This document shows positions 30,856-44,200 of a DNA stretch of 64,000 nucleotides, piece by piece. The position numbers and the translations under genes were made by a program. The DNA is taken from assembly GCA_033064195.1 (NCBI GenBank), contig JARBJD010000295.1, forward strand, positions 28,767 to 92,766, read 5' to 3'. The stretch's first letter is position 1; every line of letters begins with the position of its first letter. Source of the DNA: Blattamonas nauphoetae (lineage: Eukaryota; Preaxostyla; Oxymonadida). Below the pieces are notes generated by a model. The model was not told the origin of the DNA. It saw only the letters and a program-made list of their open reading frames with translations, and did not search any database.

Positions 30856-33800
30856 ATGACATCAAATCTCGACGATATTACTCCTCCTGGCTGTATGTCC
30901 TTTATGTAATGATTTCGACTCATTTTCTTAATTTCTCATATTCTTCGTCGTGGTTCAGACCAAACACTGACAAAGATCAGTGAAGGAGCATTTGGGCAAG
31001 TTCTGAAAGTGTCACATGAACGGAATGGGGTTGAATATGCGGCGAAAGTGCTGCCGATACTGAAAGAAGGGGATAAGGAACGAGTATCTCGTGAAGTTGA
31101 GATGTTGACTCGCTTTGCTCATCCCCGTATCGTGCGTCTTCATGAGTCGATCGACATGGGAGGATACCAAGCGATTGTGATGGAGCTTGGGACTCAGAGT
31201 TTGAAAGATCTGATCTCAGAATTTGAAAAAAGAAACGAGCTGATTTCTCTTCCTGTTTGTCTCTTCTTGTTTTTTCATTCTTTGATTTTTGGATGAATTT
31301 TGCCTTTTCTCCTTGTTTTCTTGTCGTGGATGTGTTTTCAGTTGACGGTAATGATTCTGGTTGACATTTGTGAGGGACTTTTGTGGATGCACACTCACCC
31401 ATCGGGATCGACGGCTCATGGAGATCTGAAGCCGGAGAATGTTTTGCTTCGTGTGAACAACCGGGCGTTTCTGTGTTTGTTTCATTTGATTCCTTTGAAT
31501 TGCTTTATCAGAGTTTAGGTGATCTTGGTGGTTCGGCTCCCCTGTCCCAACAAACATCAACTGTTGCAGAACTGGGGACGATCGAGTACAACTCACCGGA
31601 GCGATTGATGGACAGCAAAGGAATGGCAACACCAGCGAGTGATGTTTGGTCGCTCGGAGTTGTGGCGTATCGGATGGTGACTGGAAAACCGCTGTTTGAG
31701 GGGTTGAATCTTGTTCAGATGAGTGTTGCACTGCACACATTCGACGACACCAAGGTTCCTCTCTCCATCAACCCGTCGGTGAGGGACGTTCTTCTGAAGA
31801 TGCTCGAACCAGTCTGCCCTCCTCTTTTTCACCCACAATCTTCTAATCATTCTTCCATTGAACTTATTCTCTCAGAATGTGGCGCTTCGAACAACAACTA
31901 CGGCTCTATTGGAAGGTGGTCTTTTGGAGGGAATGCTTGGCCCAAAAACACTGCTGTCGAAAATGAAGAGCATTCAACTTGCGACTCGAGTGACTGAGAT
32001 TAAACAGTCGTCGTGTGACGCGAAAGTAAAGGAGAGGACGATGGAACTGGAGTTGGAAAAGCAGAAACTGTTGGAAGAGACGAAAGAACTGGAACGGCAG
32101 CTTCGATCGCTTCATATGTCACTGCAAAGGATTTTCGAACGAAACTGTGAATTGGAGAAGGAAGAGGAACTCCAACAACGTCGCAATCTCCTTGCCACTC
32201 ACACCTCCCGAATCTCGATAAACCCTGAAGACAATATTCTCTCAAAGAAAGTCCAAATACTTGCCCTCAGATGTCACCAAAGTGTCTATCAAAATGACGA
32301 AACAGATGGCTTTAAAGTTTCTAAACACACAATCACTCGAACAGGTGTGGACAAGGACCAAGCATGGAGCACAACACTCTTCGAAGAACCAATCTCAGAA
32401 GGAGTGGTGTCTGTTGCCATCACAATTCTCGCCATGCCAAGAATCAACTGTATGTCACTCTATTTTTGGAAAGTGTCCAGATCCAAAGGAAGAACTGATG
32501 TTCGGACTCGTCGATGCCCTTTCGCAGCGTTTTGGAAACTATACAAAGCTTGGAGATAGCATTACACGTGTGTTCCCCTCCGACTCTCGTTTATTCTCGT
32601 CTCTCCAGGTTCTATCGCCTTCGCTCCCAGAAAGGGAAGACTCCACGTTGCCCTTCCATCCACCAAACCAAAGAAGAAGAAATACCCAATCACTCCTCCA
32701 CTGAATAAAGGCGACAGTGTGGTGCTGGAGGTGGACATGGACGCGAGACCACGCACAGCTGTGTTCATCATCAACGGAAATATGCCTCTCACATTTGTGT
32801 CTGGTCTCCCTCCCTCGATACGAATTGGAGTTTGCTATTCACTATCCTCATACTCGCTCCTCTTCAGTTCTCGATGAAGAATAAAGGAGTTTCAATTCGA
32901 TTTGATGGAATGTCTCGTCTGAAGCAAGCAACATCTCTCCGAAGAGTGAATGAGATCAAATGGAATCCTGAAGACATGAGAGACAGAGAGGACCTGTACA
33001 TGAATGGAATGCGATCCAGTGTTCTGACAGTCCAAACACAGATGCCATCACTCGTCTTCACTGATCCTTCTCACTTCCGAGTGGAAGACAACATCATTGC
33101 TTCAACTGGTCTGGCCACAAAAGAAAAGGATGGACGGGTCAAATCCACCTGGAGCTCGTTCTTCCTCGCGGAACTCATCACAGAAGGAATTGTGGCGCTG
33201 TCGTTCACTGTTTTCAGCCACCATGATTTGAGTTTGTCTTTCTTCGGGCTGATCGATGCGAACGAAGCGCTTCCGGAAATCGGACAAAAAATTGGGAAGC
33301 TCAAAAGTGTGTCACTCCTCTCTCATGTGATGATTCTTCTCGCCTCACTCTTGTCACATATGCTTCATTTCTAAATCCTCTCGCAATCTCAGACTCGGTC
33401 ACTCTCTCTCGAAATGGTGAGCGACATTTCTTGGCACCACAGGGAGACGACAAGTCCGATCCATCATTCTATTTCGAAAGCGGTGAATCTCTCCTCGTCG
33501 AAATCAACATGGACTCGACTCCTCGCACTGCCCAGTTCTTCGTGGACAAAAAGCCAGCAACCGCTATCTTGGTTGGTCTTCCTGAATCCGTTCGAGTTGG
33601 AGTGTGTTGTTGTTCCTCTTCCTTCTCTCGTCTCTTCTCTTTTCCCATTTCCATCTTTCGTCCGCTCTCATTTTTCCCCATTCTCTTCGTTCCAGTTCTC
33701 TGTGAACGACCTGGAAACACAAGTTCGGTTTGACAGAATCACCCATCTCAACATTGGAAGCCCTATCATCGATCAATTGAAAATGGTTGAATGGCCAAGA

Positions 33801-35598
33801 ACAAGACCACTCCAAAACGCAGACACTGTTGAAGGGAAGACTCACTCCAAAAGTGACATTGGCAAAGCTGATGATGGAGCAAATGTGGAAAAGAAGAAAA
33901 GACAGTTCCCAACGATCAAGCTGCCCGAGCTGATCTTCACAAACAAAACACACCTCGCCATTCGAAACAACGTTCTCACTCGAACGGAGAAAGGGACAGA
34001 CGAGAAAGGACGAACGCGACCGAGCACTGTTCAGCTGTCGGATCCAATCCTGAAGGGCGTTGTGTCTGTCACATTCGTTGTGCTGACGCTCGCGGAGTCG
34101 CTTGGTTTGTCTCTACTCTGTTGTCATCTTCTGCAGAAGAAAAGGGGTTCATCCATTTCGGTCTCCTCGAGTCTTCTGCTGTTGTTCCGCAACTCGGCCA
34201 CGTTTTGGGAGAGGATGTGAAACGTCTGTACTGTTCAGTTCTTTGATTTCCTTCCCTCCTCACTCTTCTTCATCAGATTCTGTTGGTCTCTCGACAAGTG
34301 GAAGGATCCGCGTTTTCAATCGGATCAAACTGGAAGAAGATTGTTGCTACTCACTCTCGAAGAAGGATCGTGTTGTGATGGAAGTAAACATGGATTCGAC
34401 GCCACGCACTGTGCAATTCTTCGTCAACGGACAGGCAGGAAAATGCTATTTGAGTGAGATTCCCGAATCGGTGAGAATTGGTGTCTGTAATCACTAATTT
34501 TAGTTCTTCATTCGTTCAGTTCTCTGCCGATGTGATGGGAACCTCACTCCAAATCACAAGCATCGTCCACTCCAAACAAGCGACTCCTCTCACAGGCAAG
34601 ATGAAAGAGATCAAATGGACCGACACGGAGGAATCGCTGAAAGAAAGAGATGAAAATCGATCCCAACTGATTGGGAGAGAAGTGGGATCGATGCCAGCTC
34701 TCATCTGCAGGGATCAAGAACACTTCAAGATTGAAGGAAATGTGATCACTCGTTCGACCTTCGACTCCGATGGACTCGTTTCACCATTCAGCACCGTGAT
34801 GTTGGATGAAGCGGTCCAGAAGACGATCCACTCACTTGCCATCACAGTCCTCGCCCTCCCTCAAACTGAAAGTGTGTTGTGTTCATTTTCGTGATTCTGT
34901 TCAGGTTCGTGTGGAGTTGTCATGTTGGGATGCCAAGATCCAAATGAACCCGTTCTCGAAAGCCCAGAAGCACTCGGGCTTAGTGCGAATTGTCTGCAGT
35001 TATTTCTCTCAACGATGTCACCCCATCCATTTCCTTATAACTCGATTCTCTCTCTTCAGACTCGTTTGCTCTCTGCTCGATTGATGGGATGGTGTACCAC
35101 TCGAAGTGGGGGAAGCACCCATCCAAGCCATATCACTCGCCTCTCCAAGTTGGTGACCAGGTGGTGTTGGAGATAAATACTAAATCTTCAGAACTCGTCA
35201 CTCACCTATTTGCACGCTCACGACCTGGTAGAATCCGTTACAGCTTCTATGTGAATGGGGAGGTTCGTCCGGATGGCATTACTTATTCTGCGACACAGCT
35301 GAATCTCGGAGTGTGATCCTCCTAATTTTATCGTCCTAATGGTTTTTGTCCTATCAATCAGTTCTCTCTCGCTGGACCAGGAACTTCGATCAGAATTGAT
35401 GCTGTCACAGAACTCGACAGAATATCTCAACAATCACTGCCAATGCAAAGAATACCAAAAGACGCTTCAAAAACAAGAACGAACCTGTCGCCTCCGCCAC
35501 CACCGCCACCGAGGAACGACTCCATCCACCACAGCCCCACGACTGCGCATTCATCGACGTCGAAAGAGTCACCGAAACCACCGCCACCGAGAAGTTAG
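30856..35598 (+). CDS. Ser/Thr kinase with coiled coil and four SPRY domains
   Basis: I assembled 16 exons with phases that agree throughout: 30856-30892, 30959-31254, 31342-31474, 31519-31811, 31876-32449, 32481-32567, 32609-32829, 32868-33306, 33393-33601, 33696-34104, 34137-34223, 34277-34482, 34520-34871, 34905-34991, 35060-35310 and 35362-35598 (1305 aa). Kinase, residues 1-255: ISEGAFGQV, YAAKVLP lysine, SREVEML, HGDLKPENVLL, CDLGGS (DFG variant), SPERL, SDVWSLGVVAYRM. A coiled coil follows (ELEKQKLLEETKELERQL, about 310-365). Four SPRY-type repeats follow, at about 385-560, 600-775, 830-1010 and 1060-1245, each with a VVLEVDMDARPRTAVFIING-like strand pair. The tail is proline-rich (SPPPPPPRNDS). 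Catalytic Lys, Glu, Asp and Asn are all kept, so it may be an active kinase that binds several targets. Repeat exons share sizes and phases. Confidence 0.8.
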
Positions 35599-35952
35599 AG
35601 GGGCAGCTTGAGGCCGTCCAAATTCTCAGCCGTTCACTGCAAGACATAAGAATGAGAAGGGTTCAGTGTTCTTCTCGCGGAAAATGAGGATGAAAGGGCT
35701 GAAAAATCATTTATTTAGTTCATCACGGTTGAAATGGCACGATTTTGTGAAACACAATGAAAAGGTGATTCTGTGTGGGAGAATCAAGAGAGAGACATCT
35801 ATCGATGAAAATTTGGAGAAAAGGGTGATAATGAATCGTCTTTCGTATCTTTCAGTCTCTTCCATCCTCTGATGATGGACAGGTTTGATCAATGATCCCC
35901 ACAACTTTTCTCAGAGAACAATCTCTCCATGTTCTTCTTTCGTCTTCATCAG
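35599..35952. other. Intergenic with TTTGATCA near the next start
   Basis: About 350 bp between two same-strand genes. A TTTGATCA copy at 35883-35890 lies about 65 nt before the next ATG. No gene was seen. Confidence 0.4.
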
Positions 35953-38900
35953 ATGGCACAAGTCAACTTTCCGCCTCAAACTTCTGACCCTGACAATTTT
36001 GATCATCTCACCGTCACAGCAGCGGAGATCAATCCAAACGAACGATTCTTAGAGCTTCTCGCTTCTTTTACAAACCCAAGAGAGCGCAATCATCAAGATT
36101 ATCAGCGATCTCTTGTTTCTCTTCTACGGAGTGCGTTTTCTTGCATTTTTCAGCATTTTTTCTATCGTCAGGATATTTGAACCATCTTTCCAATGATAAA
36201 CGTCGTGATCTCCTTTATCGTTTTGGTGCCGCCTTATCGCAACAAGAGAGTCAAGTTCGCTCTTCTCATTAATTTCTCTCCCATTCTATACTTTCTTCTT
36301 CTCCAGGACATCAATATTGAGGTGCTTCTCGAAATCGGTCTGTTTCTCCTTCATTAATTGTTTCAGTGTCATCAGATGAAGATATCGCCACTCTTTTCCA
36401 CTTCTCGGGACTTTCTCATTCGATTCTCAGACAGATCCCGCGCGATCCTTCAACCAAACGTCATCTCACCAACATTGCCCATATTTCCGAAATCTATCCC
36501 CTTCTCTCGACTGGAACTCTCTCCGAAGACCTTTCATCCTTTTTTCAGAGTTTCTTCCATGATCCTATCTCTTATCTCGGAAACAACATCACAAGTCAAC
36601 AATCCTCATTACGTGCTCTTTTGGGGATTCTAAGCAATGAACTTATGGCATGTGCCATCATCGGTTGTGGGGAGGCAGTATCCGAGATTGTTGTCACCAA
36701 TTATCCCTCTTTGGCCACCCTCAATTCGAATCCAAGCCTTGAAACACACTCGACAACTAACACTTACAACCTCTTCCAAAGAATCATGGAAATCTCACAA
36801 AATTTCCCAGTTTGAAGATTTCATTGCTTCATGAATCTCTTTAGGATCCTGTGGAGAGAATAGTTGCTTTCATCACACATCTCTCGTTTAACCATCTGTT
36901 TGAAACAAAAAATGATAATTGTCCCGTCCATCTTCTTCCTCAATGCCTCCAACACGCTGCCACATATCTGAGTGGTGTGCTCTTCTCTTCGTTTCTCACT
37001 CATTTCTCTCTTCCTCAGCCCATCCCGACCTCATCGACACGTTTCTCCAAACATTGGATCCCTCCCCGTCTCTCTCTGACACTCTCGTCCGTCGCGATCG
37101 ACACCTCAACCTCATTTCCACACTCAGCCAGTCTTCCTCTCCTCTCTTCGCCAAACTCACCGAACCACTCCTCAACCCAAAATTCCCTCTCCACACCCTC
37201 CTCTCCCCTCGGATGTTCACCGACCCTGCCAGCTCCTTCATCCGCATGGCTAGCACAAACTATGTCTTCTTCCGTCGCCTCATCGAGACGCACACTGAAT
37301 CCATTTTGGACATCGCCGTTTCGACTGCAGTATCGACAGTTCGAGTGGTGTCTGACGAACCGTCTGAACCACGCTGTCTGGACTTTGGGAGAGCGACGCC
37401 GAACTGGATCGTGCTGCTCCAAGCAATGGCGGAAGTGGAGACGGATCTGAATCCACACAGTTGTGGCTTTAACTCAATCCCATCCTCTCTTCTCACCCTC
37501 CTCGTTCTCTTCGCTGCGAGCCCCAACGACGACCTGTCGACAGCTGCTGTGTCAGTCTTCTCGAACAAGTTTGGCCTGTCCACACCACACACCAAAGCAC
37601 TCCTCTTCGCGACTCCACCGACATTCCCTGTGAACGATGCATTCACTCCCCAAGAGTCTCGGATGTTGGGAGACTCAGACCACAAGAAAGGTCCTCGGCT
37701 GTCGATTTGTGCTGAAGCTGGTTGTTGTGTAGTGATGAAGTCTCGCTCTGGAACTTCGGCACAGAATCCGTTCTTTGACTTTGCGAGCAAACTCGGGGTT
37801 CATTTCACCGGCTGTCTTGTGAACGCCCTTCACTCGACCACAGCACTCCCACACTCCTTCCACTTCTTCTCTCCCGAGCTTTTCCGATTGTCCCAACAGC
37901 CAAACGTGTGGAACAACCCCAACCGACCATCTGCACTCACTGCACTGACAACGCTGGCTGACATCACTCTCACCGTCACTTTCCCCCATGATCCCTGGGA
38001 AATGAACTTGAGTGAAGCAGACGAGGAGAGACGAGACACCATCTTTGTCCATCTCTTCCCATTTCTTGAACCGGAATCACAAACCCGATGTCTTTCCAAA
38101 TTCAACAAAGTCTACAAATCCCAGAAACCCGATATCCGGAGATCTCTGGGTCGAGTGGTGGAATGCTTGGTGGAGATGGCGACAGTGAATTCGTACAACA
38201 CTCCCATCGCTCTCCTGTCGGAACTGAAAAGAGTGGCGGAATTCCTCCGATTTGTTGCTCCTGAGATTAACCTCTTCCAGTACTATCCCAGCCCTTTTTC
38301 AACGTTCGAACAATCAATCCTCGAGAAACTGAAAACAGCAGAGGGCGACGAGAGATGGAAATGGATGACACTGCTGGCTGTTGTTTCGAAGGGTGATCCA
38401 GATCTTGCGAAGGAACTGATGAAAGCGGAGAATGACGCACAAGCACTGCTCATCTTGTCTGTTCCCACAATCAGCTCGACCACACGCCCTCACTTCCATC
38501 TTGACAAGAATCCCGCAGCATTCAACCGCATTGTCGAGTTGGCAGGTCGTCTTGACAATCTCCCGTTGGTCGCAGCTGCCCTTCAGCTCGTCGGAGACAC
38601 GATGGAAAGACTCATCGTCACATCCGTCGAAAATGTGGTGCTGAGCATTGATCGACAACAACGGCTGTGTGAACTCGTCTTGGACACTCTTCGTGCGATG
38701 AGTGCTCTTCGTCGGGAAGGAGTGGAAGAGGGATGTGCTGTGGGGAAGGATGAGATGACGTCGCAGATTGTTGTCTCGTGTCTGACAATAATCCAAGTTT
38801 TGATGCGTTTCGAGTCGTTCGACGCAACACCATTCATCGACTCCCTCGTCTCGCTCGCAGTGACATCTGATCTCACTCCTCTTCGCTTCATCCTTCGCGT

Positions 38901-39855
38901 TCTGCAGGAGATCGAAGATCGAACACAAAACACCCCAACACCCTTCTCGATCGCCACAGCCACTGATCCCTTCAAAAACAGTCACCAATCATCCGCCACC
39001 CAACAGCCTCTCCCGACAATCCTCTCCTTCATCCTTCTCTCTGCCAACCTCGACTCGTCTCAAGTTCTCAAGGTCCTGAATGAGAGTTTGGCTTCTGACA
39101 TCGCTTTGGAGGCGGTGGAGACAGTCTGTCTGATTTTGGAGGAGGACCGAGCGAGCTCCGAGGGAGCAATGACACCTGATGATTCTCTGTCAACCAGCCT
39201 CGATCAGAAGAAGAGACACACCACACCACAACAGCTCTTCATCGCTCTCGACAGCATCGTCTTTCCAGACGATCCAACATCTCTCTCTGCTTCCACATTC
39301 CTTCCACTCGCTCCCTTTTTCACTCGAATTCTGAAAATTGTTGTGCCTTTGTCAACCGACGGAACTGTGATTGGTTCAATGAAACGCGAGCACTTACAAC
39401 TTGTGGAGATGTTCATCTCTCTCTTTCTATCTCTCATCCGCACAGGAGCACACTCCACTCTCTCCACCCCTCCTCTCTCCTCTCTTCTCTCCGTCCTCTC
39501 CCTCGCTCTTATTCGTCTGGACACCATCCCATCGTCGTTGAGACTTCACGACAGATTCTGGAAAATGTTCGAACTGAGGGAGAATCGCTCCAACCCACAA
39601 ATGAGGCAGATTGTGCTCGTCTTGTGTGAGGAAGGGATGGAGGACAGAAGCGAAGTCGCTGCTAACACAGTCTCGATGACCTTTCTGAGCAAGTGGAAAG
39701 GATCCAACACACCACGCCGTGTCGGTCCTCAGCTTCACCTCGGTCCCGTTGCTTCAAGATCTCCTCGACTTCCGTTTGACCACGTTCCCCCTTTCTTCGG
39801 TGCTGGGTTTCGTCGTAATGTCCAGCTTCGACAACCCCAGCCTCAGCTTTGGTAG
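35953..39855 (+). CDS. Large HEAT/ARM-like protein, unknown role
   Basis: Six exons assembled with consistent phase: 35953-36130, 36172-36254, 36307-36337, 36367-36809, 36845-36971 and 37019-39855 (about 1232 aa). It begins MAQVNFPPQTSDPDNFDHL. The whole protein is alpha-helical with Leu-rich helix pairs (DTFLQTLDPSPSLSDTLV, LLTLLVLFAASPNDDLST, RQQRLCELVLDTLRAM) and no signal peptide, membrane helix or catalytic motif, so it is probably a cytosolic scaffold. The last about 50 residues look basic and random. From about 39708 the neighbouring frame reads more protein-like sequence (HHAVSVLSFTSVPLL, then NPSLSFGSHSEIVHVGIE) to a TGA near 39887, so a frameshift may hide the true C-terminus. A further helical frame follows at 39886-40089. 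I do not recognise an orthologue. Confidence 0.7.
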
Positions 39856-40199
39856 CCATTCGGAAATCGTCCACGTCGGCATCGAATGATACTGAAACTG
39901 ATTGAAGGACCGCACATTCCAGGAAGGATCATTCTGATGTGTGATGCGATTGAACTCTCCACAATCAACACGATGACAATTCAGAGATTGCAGGAACTCG
40001 AACGACGAGTGTGGGACGAACTGGAACAACAGATGAAATTGTCACCCTTTTATTATATCCAGAGCTGCAAAAGGACAGTATCTTTTTGAAAACTGGTTGG
40101 TGAGAGTCAACGAAAAGTAATAATAATGGGAAATGCTCACGAAAGGTCATAAAGAGAAATCTGTATTGCTTGGACGATAGCATCAATCTTCAATCGATT

Positions 40200-41200
40200 T
40201 TGGTTCACAATTCTGATTCAATTTCCTCCTTTTTCTTGTCTTCCTCTTCTTTCTTCTTCTTCTTTCTTCCTTTCTTCCACTTCTAGCTTGGCTTCAGATT
40301 CTTCCTTCTTCTTCTTTCTTCCTTTCTTCCTCTGCAATCTTGACTTCAGATTCTATCGTTCTCTTCTTTCTTCCTTTCTTCTTCTTTCTTTTGCCCTCGT
40401 CCTCTTCTTTATGTGCTTCATCCCCACCCATCTCCACAATCTCCACCTCTTCTCTCAATTTTAGTTCTTCTTCCGTGTCCAACCCAACCTTCTTCTTTTT
40501 CTTCTTTCGCTTCGGCCGTTCACCCTCATCCGCAATGATCGCATCTTCATTTGTGTTCAGTTCTTCATTCATCGTCGACTCCTCAATCTCTGCTCCCGCT
40601 TCAGCAGGCACGCTCTCTCCTTCCACAATCTCTTCCTGTTTCTTCTTTTTCTTTTTCTTCCGCTTCTTCACCTCCGATTCTCCTTCATCTTCCTCTCCCT
40701 CTTTTCCTTTTGTCATATCCACCTCATTCACCGTGTCGTTGTTCTGTCCTTCAACAATCAGTAGATTGTCGTTCGCTTCCTCTACCCCTGTGTCTTTCTT
40801 CTTCTTTCTCTTCATCTTTCCTTCCTCATTTCCACTCTTCTGTTCTTCAACTCCATCATCCTCTTTGGTTCCATGTGATGTCATTGTTCCTTCCTCGTTC
40901 TTGTCTTCTTCCTCCACCTCTTTCGCCATCTTCTTCCTTTTCCTCTTCTTTCCTTCCACACTTCCATCCTTCTGTTCTTCAACTCCATCTTCCTCTTCTG
41001 TTCGTCGTGATGTCACTGTCGTGGTCGCTTCCTCATTCTCACCTTCTCCCACATCTTTCTCTGTCTTCTTCTTTCTCTTCTTTTTGTGTGGTCTCTCCAT
41101 CATCTCTTCCATTTCCTTTCTCTCATCTTTCCCATCTTCCTCTGACTCTCTCTTCATCTCGTTCTCCATCTCATCCCCCTTCCTCTCAGCAACTCCATCG
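40200..41200 (-). repeat. GAA/AAG-rich imperfect tandem repeats coding the tail
   Basis: Purine-rich repeats on the minus strand encode the alternating acidic and KKRKKK blocks. The outermost unit (SEAKLEVEERKKEEEE) lies beyond the stop codon and is one base out of frame with the homologous last in-frame unit (SEVKIAEEERKKEEE). Confidence 0.7.
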
Positions 41201-44200
41201 AACGCTTCATCAGTATCATCACATGGGTGTTTCCAGTAAGTGTCCTCTTTCTTGTCTGTCCTCAATTCAGTTTCTCCAGCTACGACAATTGAGCTTTGGG
41301 GAAGATCGCCATCCCATTCTTCTGCCATCGCCATCTTGTCTCGTTCAGAGGCATCCATCTCTGCGTTATTCGTGCTCATTTGTTCTTCGTCTTCTGCCTT
41401 GTCTTTCGAACGACAGCCACAGCAGATAATCAACACAATCAAAAGAAGTCCCAGACAGACAACACCCACAACCAGTGGAATCCACCATTTCATGCTCTCC
41501 AACACTGACTCGGTCATCCGATCCGCAGTGTTCGATTGGATCACAAAGGACTCTTTCGTTCGAACTCCATTTCCATACATCAGTCTTCCTCGCCATTCCA
41601 GCGATTCTTCAAGATCTTGAGACTCCAGAAGAGACAGTGTGATTCTCGATTCACTGAACGACGTCGTGGAGGCGTTGGTCAAGTCAATCGAAATGCAGTT
41701 CCCTTCACCTCTCGTCTTTTCCACTTCGAACACTTCCAGCTTCAGATCACAATCAAACAGACACGAACCATGAATGTCGAGAGAGAACATCTTCGATTTC
41801 TTGTTCAGCGCACTCTTCGATTCAGACTTCAGCGATGGAACGAAGAGAGGCGACGCGACCACCGAGGCCAGTCCCGTCAACCTGCAGTCGCTGGCGGAGA
41901 TCCACGGTGAGGGGTTTGCTGGTGTTCCATCTCCTCCATTCAACGATCCAACTATCACGTGTCCATCTTCTGAGCAGTGAATATTTCGACGAGACGACGA
42001 GGAGAGATCAGGACGAGGAGAGTTGCCAGAGAATCTCGTCGTTTCGATTGTCAATGAGCCGTTCTTCATGTTCATCCCTCCCTGCGCAAGATTCGAAAGT
42101 GTTGTGTTGTCCACCCTGGTTTCACAGTTGTCCAGTTCGATCAGTCCGGTTTCCCAGGAGCAGACTGACGAATCATCACCATCGTTAGTGTTGTGTGTTG
42201 CATCGCATGAGTCTGAATGACCAATGAAGGATCCATCCACGATGACGACAGTGGAGTTCGAGGCGAAGAGGAAGACGAAAGAAGGAAGTGTTGATTCGAT
42301 GAGCACATCAACTGCTCGCAGTTCGAACAGACCATCCGACGATACAACAATCATCCCTTTCTCTCCCATCTGAGCTGACAAAGGAACACGAAGTAGAGGG
42401 TCAATCGATGTTCCTGTCTCGACGACAACGATTCCTCCAGCCACACACGAAACAGAGTTCGAGAGTGTGGCGCTGAGTTTGATCCGAATCGACACGTCCA
42501 ACGATCCTGTCATCGCTCCAACTTTCCATGCCAAGTCCATCGAACTGCACGGTCGATCAATCGATCCACACAAACGAGACGAGTCAGACGAGGAGGAGTC
42601 GCAGAACACCATAATCGGAGATGGAGGTGGGTCTGTCGAAAATAGCACTGAGTCTCCCACGAAAACGGTTTGGCCAGTGAGTTCATTCTGAATCAATGCA
42701 ATTCTGTACGTTCTGCTGTACTGCAGAGTGTCTGGCCATCCAATCCCCATCTCAGCTGTTGAGCCTTTCAAGATCGTCGCAAACGAAATCGTGAAAGTGT
42801 CTCCAGAATCAAGTTTAACTAAGAACTGAGTGTGAAGAGGCAGATCAGTGCCAGTCAGCTCAATTCGGATTGATGTGTTGAGAGTGTTCGCAAAATCGCA
42901 TTCGGCCGAGGTCACGATAGGCGGATGGGGAATCAGGAATGTTGCACAATCCAGAATCGCTTCGGTGGAACTGTTCATGATGGAAAGCAGTGTGATCTCA
43001 TCTCCAAACTCAATACGTGGTGTGCCTGACTGGATTCGAAGAGTGATTTCCAGTTCTTTGTTCGAGAGTCGAGTGGCTGTTGCGGTGAATGGTGTCGACG
43101 GAGTTGGAGAAGTGATCTGGAGTTGAGCTGTGAACGAGTCGAGAGTGAAGGCGTATCCAGAAAGAGAGACGGTCACAGTTTGCGAGTCGATGCTCAGAAC
43201 AGGAAAAGTCGATGCAACACGTGTTGGTTCATCGATCCTGAAAGCGCTCGGATTGGCATTGATGAGGAGACCATCTTCAGGAGAGTCTGTTCGAGTGATT
43301 GAGAAGAGAGAGTATGGCGTGGCGTACGAAAGAATCGCAGACGGACCAAAGATCGCCACAGATGCTGCACTCGAATTTCGTTCCTCACTCAATTCATCCG
43401 CAAATGAAACCTCAAATGAAGGACCACTTTCTGAGTTCAGTTTCACGATGTATGATCCCTTCTCCATCTGCCTCCCTCGAAGTGTGATCGACGTTGTGTT
43501 TCCGCTTGCATCCAAGCTCCCCCAAATCCCAACCACTCGAGCTGGTTCGTTTGGGGTTTCAAAGGTCAGAGATCCATCCAGAGCGAAGTGGAGTGTGTGT
43601 GATGTCAGCAACGAGATCGAGTATGACGTCCCGTACTTCAACTGCGATCCTCCAAACACAACCACTTCCCCGCTTCCAACTGTCATCGAATCGATTGACA
43701 CTGAAATGCTCGTCGGTGTGGAGAACCCTTCTTCAATAAATGTCAGTGTGTGTGTCCCTGTCATCATTCGCGAGCCTGTCAGAGTGAAGATGACATTGTT
43801 CTTGTTCGAAGCATTCAGAACTGTTGTCACTGTCTCCAGAGTTGGCCCAAGCGGCGTCTTCAGGCCCGTCTGGTTCAACAGCACATGTTCCTCTCCTTTC
43901 GACACACTCTCAATCGAATATGTCGTGTTGAACTGGATTTCGGAGGGAAGACCAGCTTTGATCGTTCCTGTTCCTGTCGTTCCGTCAACGAAGCTGACCT
44001 CGAAAGATTGAAACGATGAGAGACTCACAGTGTATGTCTCAGCTGAAGGGAAGTTCGATCCAACAACTGAAATTGGAAACGAGTCCGATGAGTATTCAGT
44101 TGGAAGAGAGAAGCATGTGATCACAGGCGGAGAAGGAACAACGAAGGAGACACCACAATCAATCGCAATCTCATCTGAGCCAGAAGAGGCGGACTTCATC

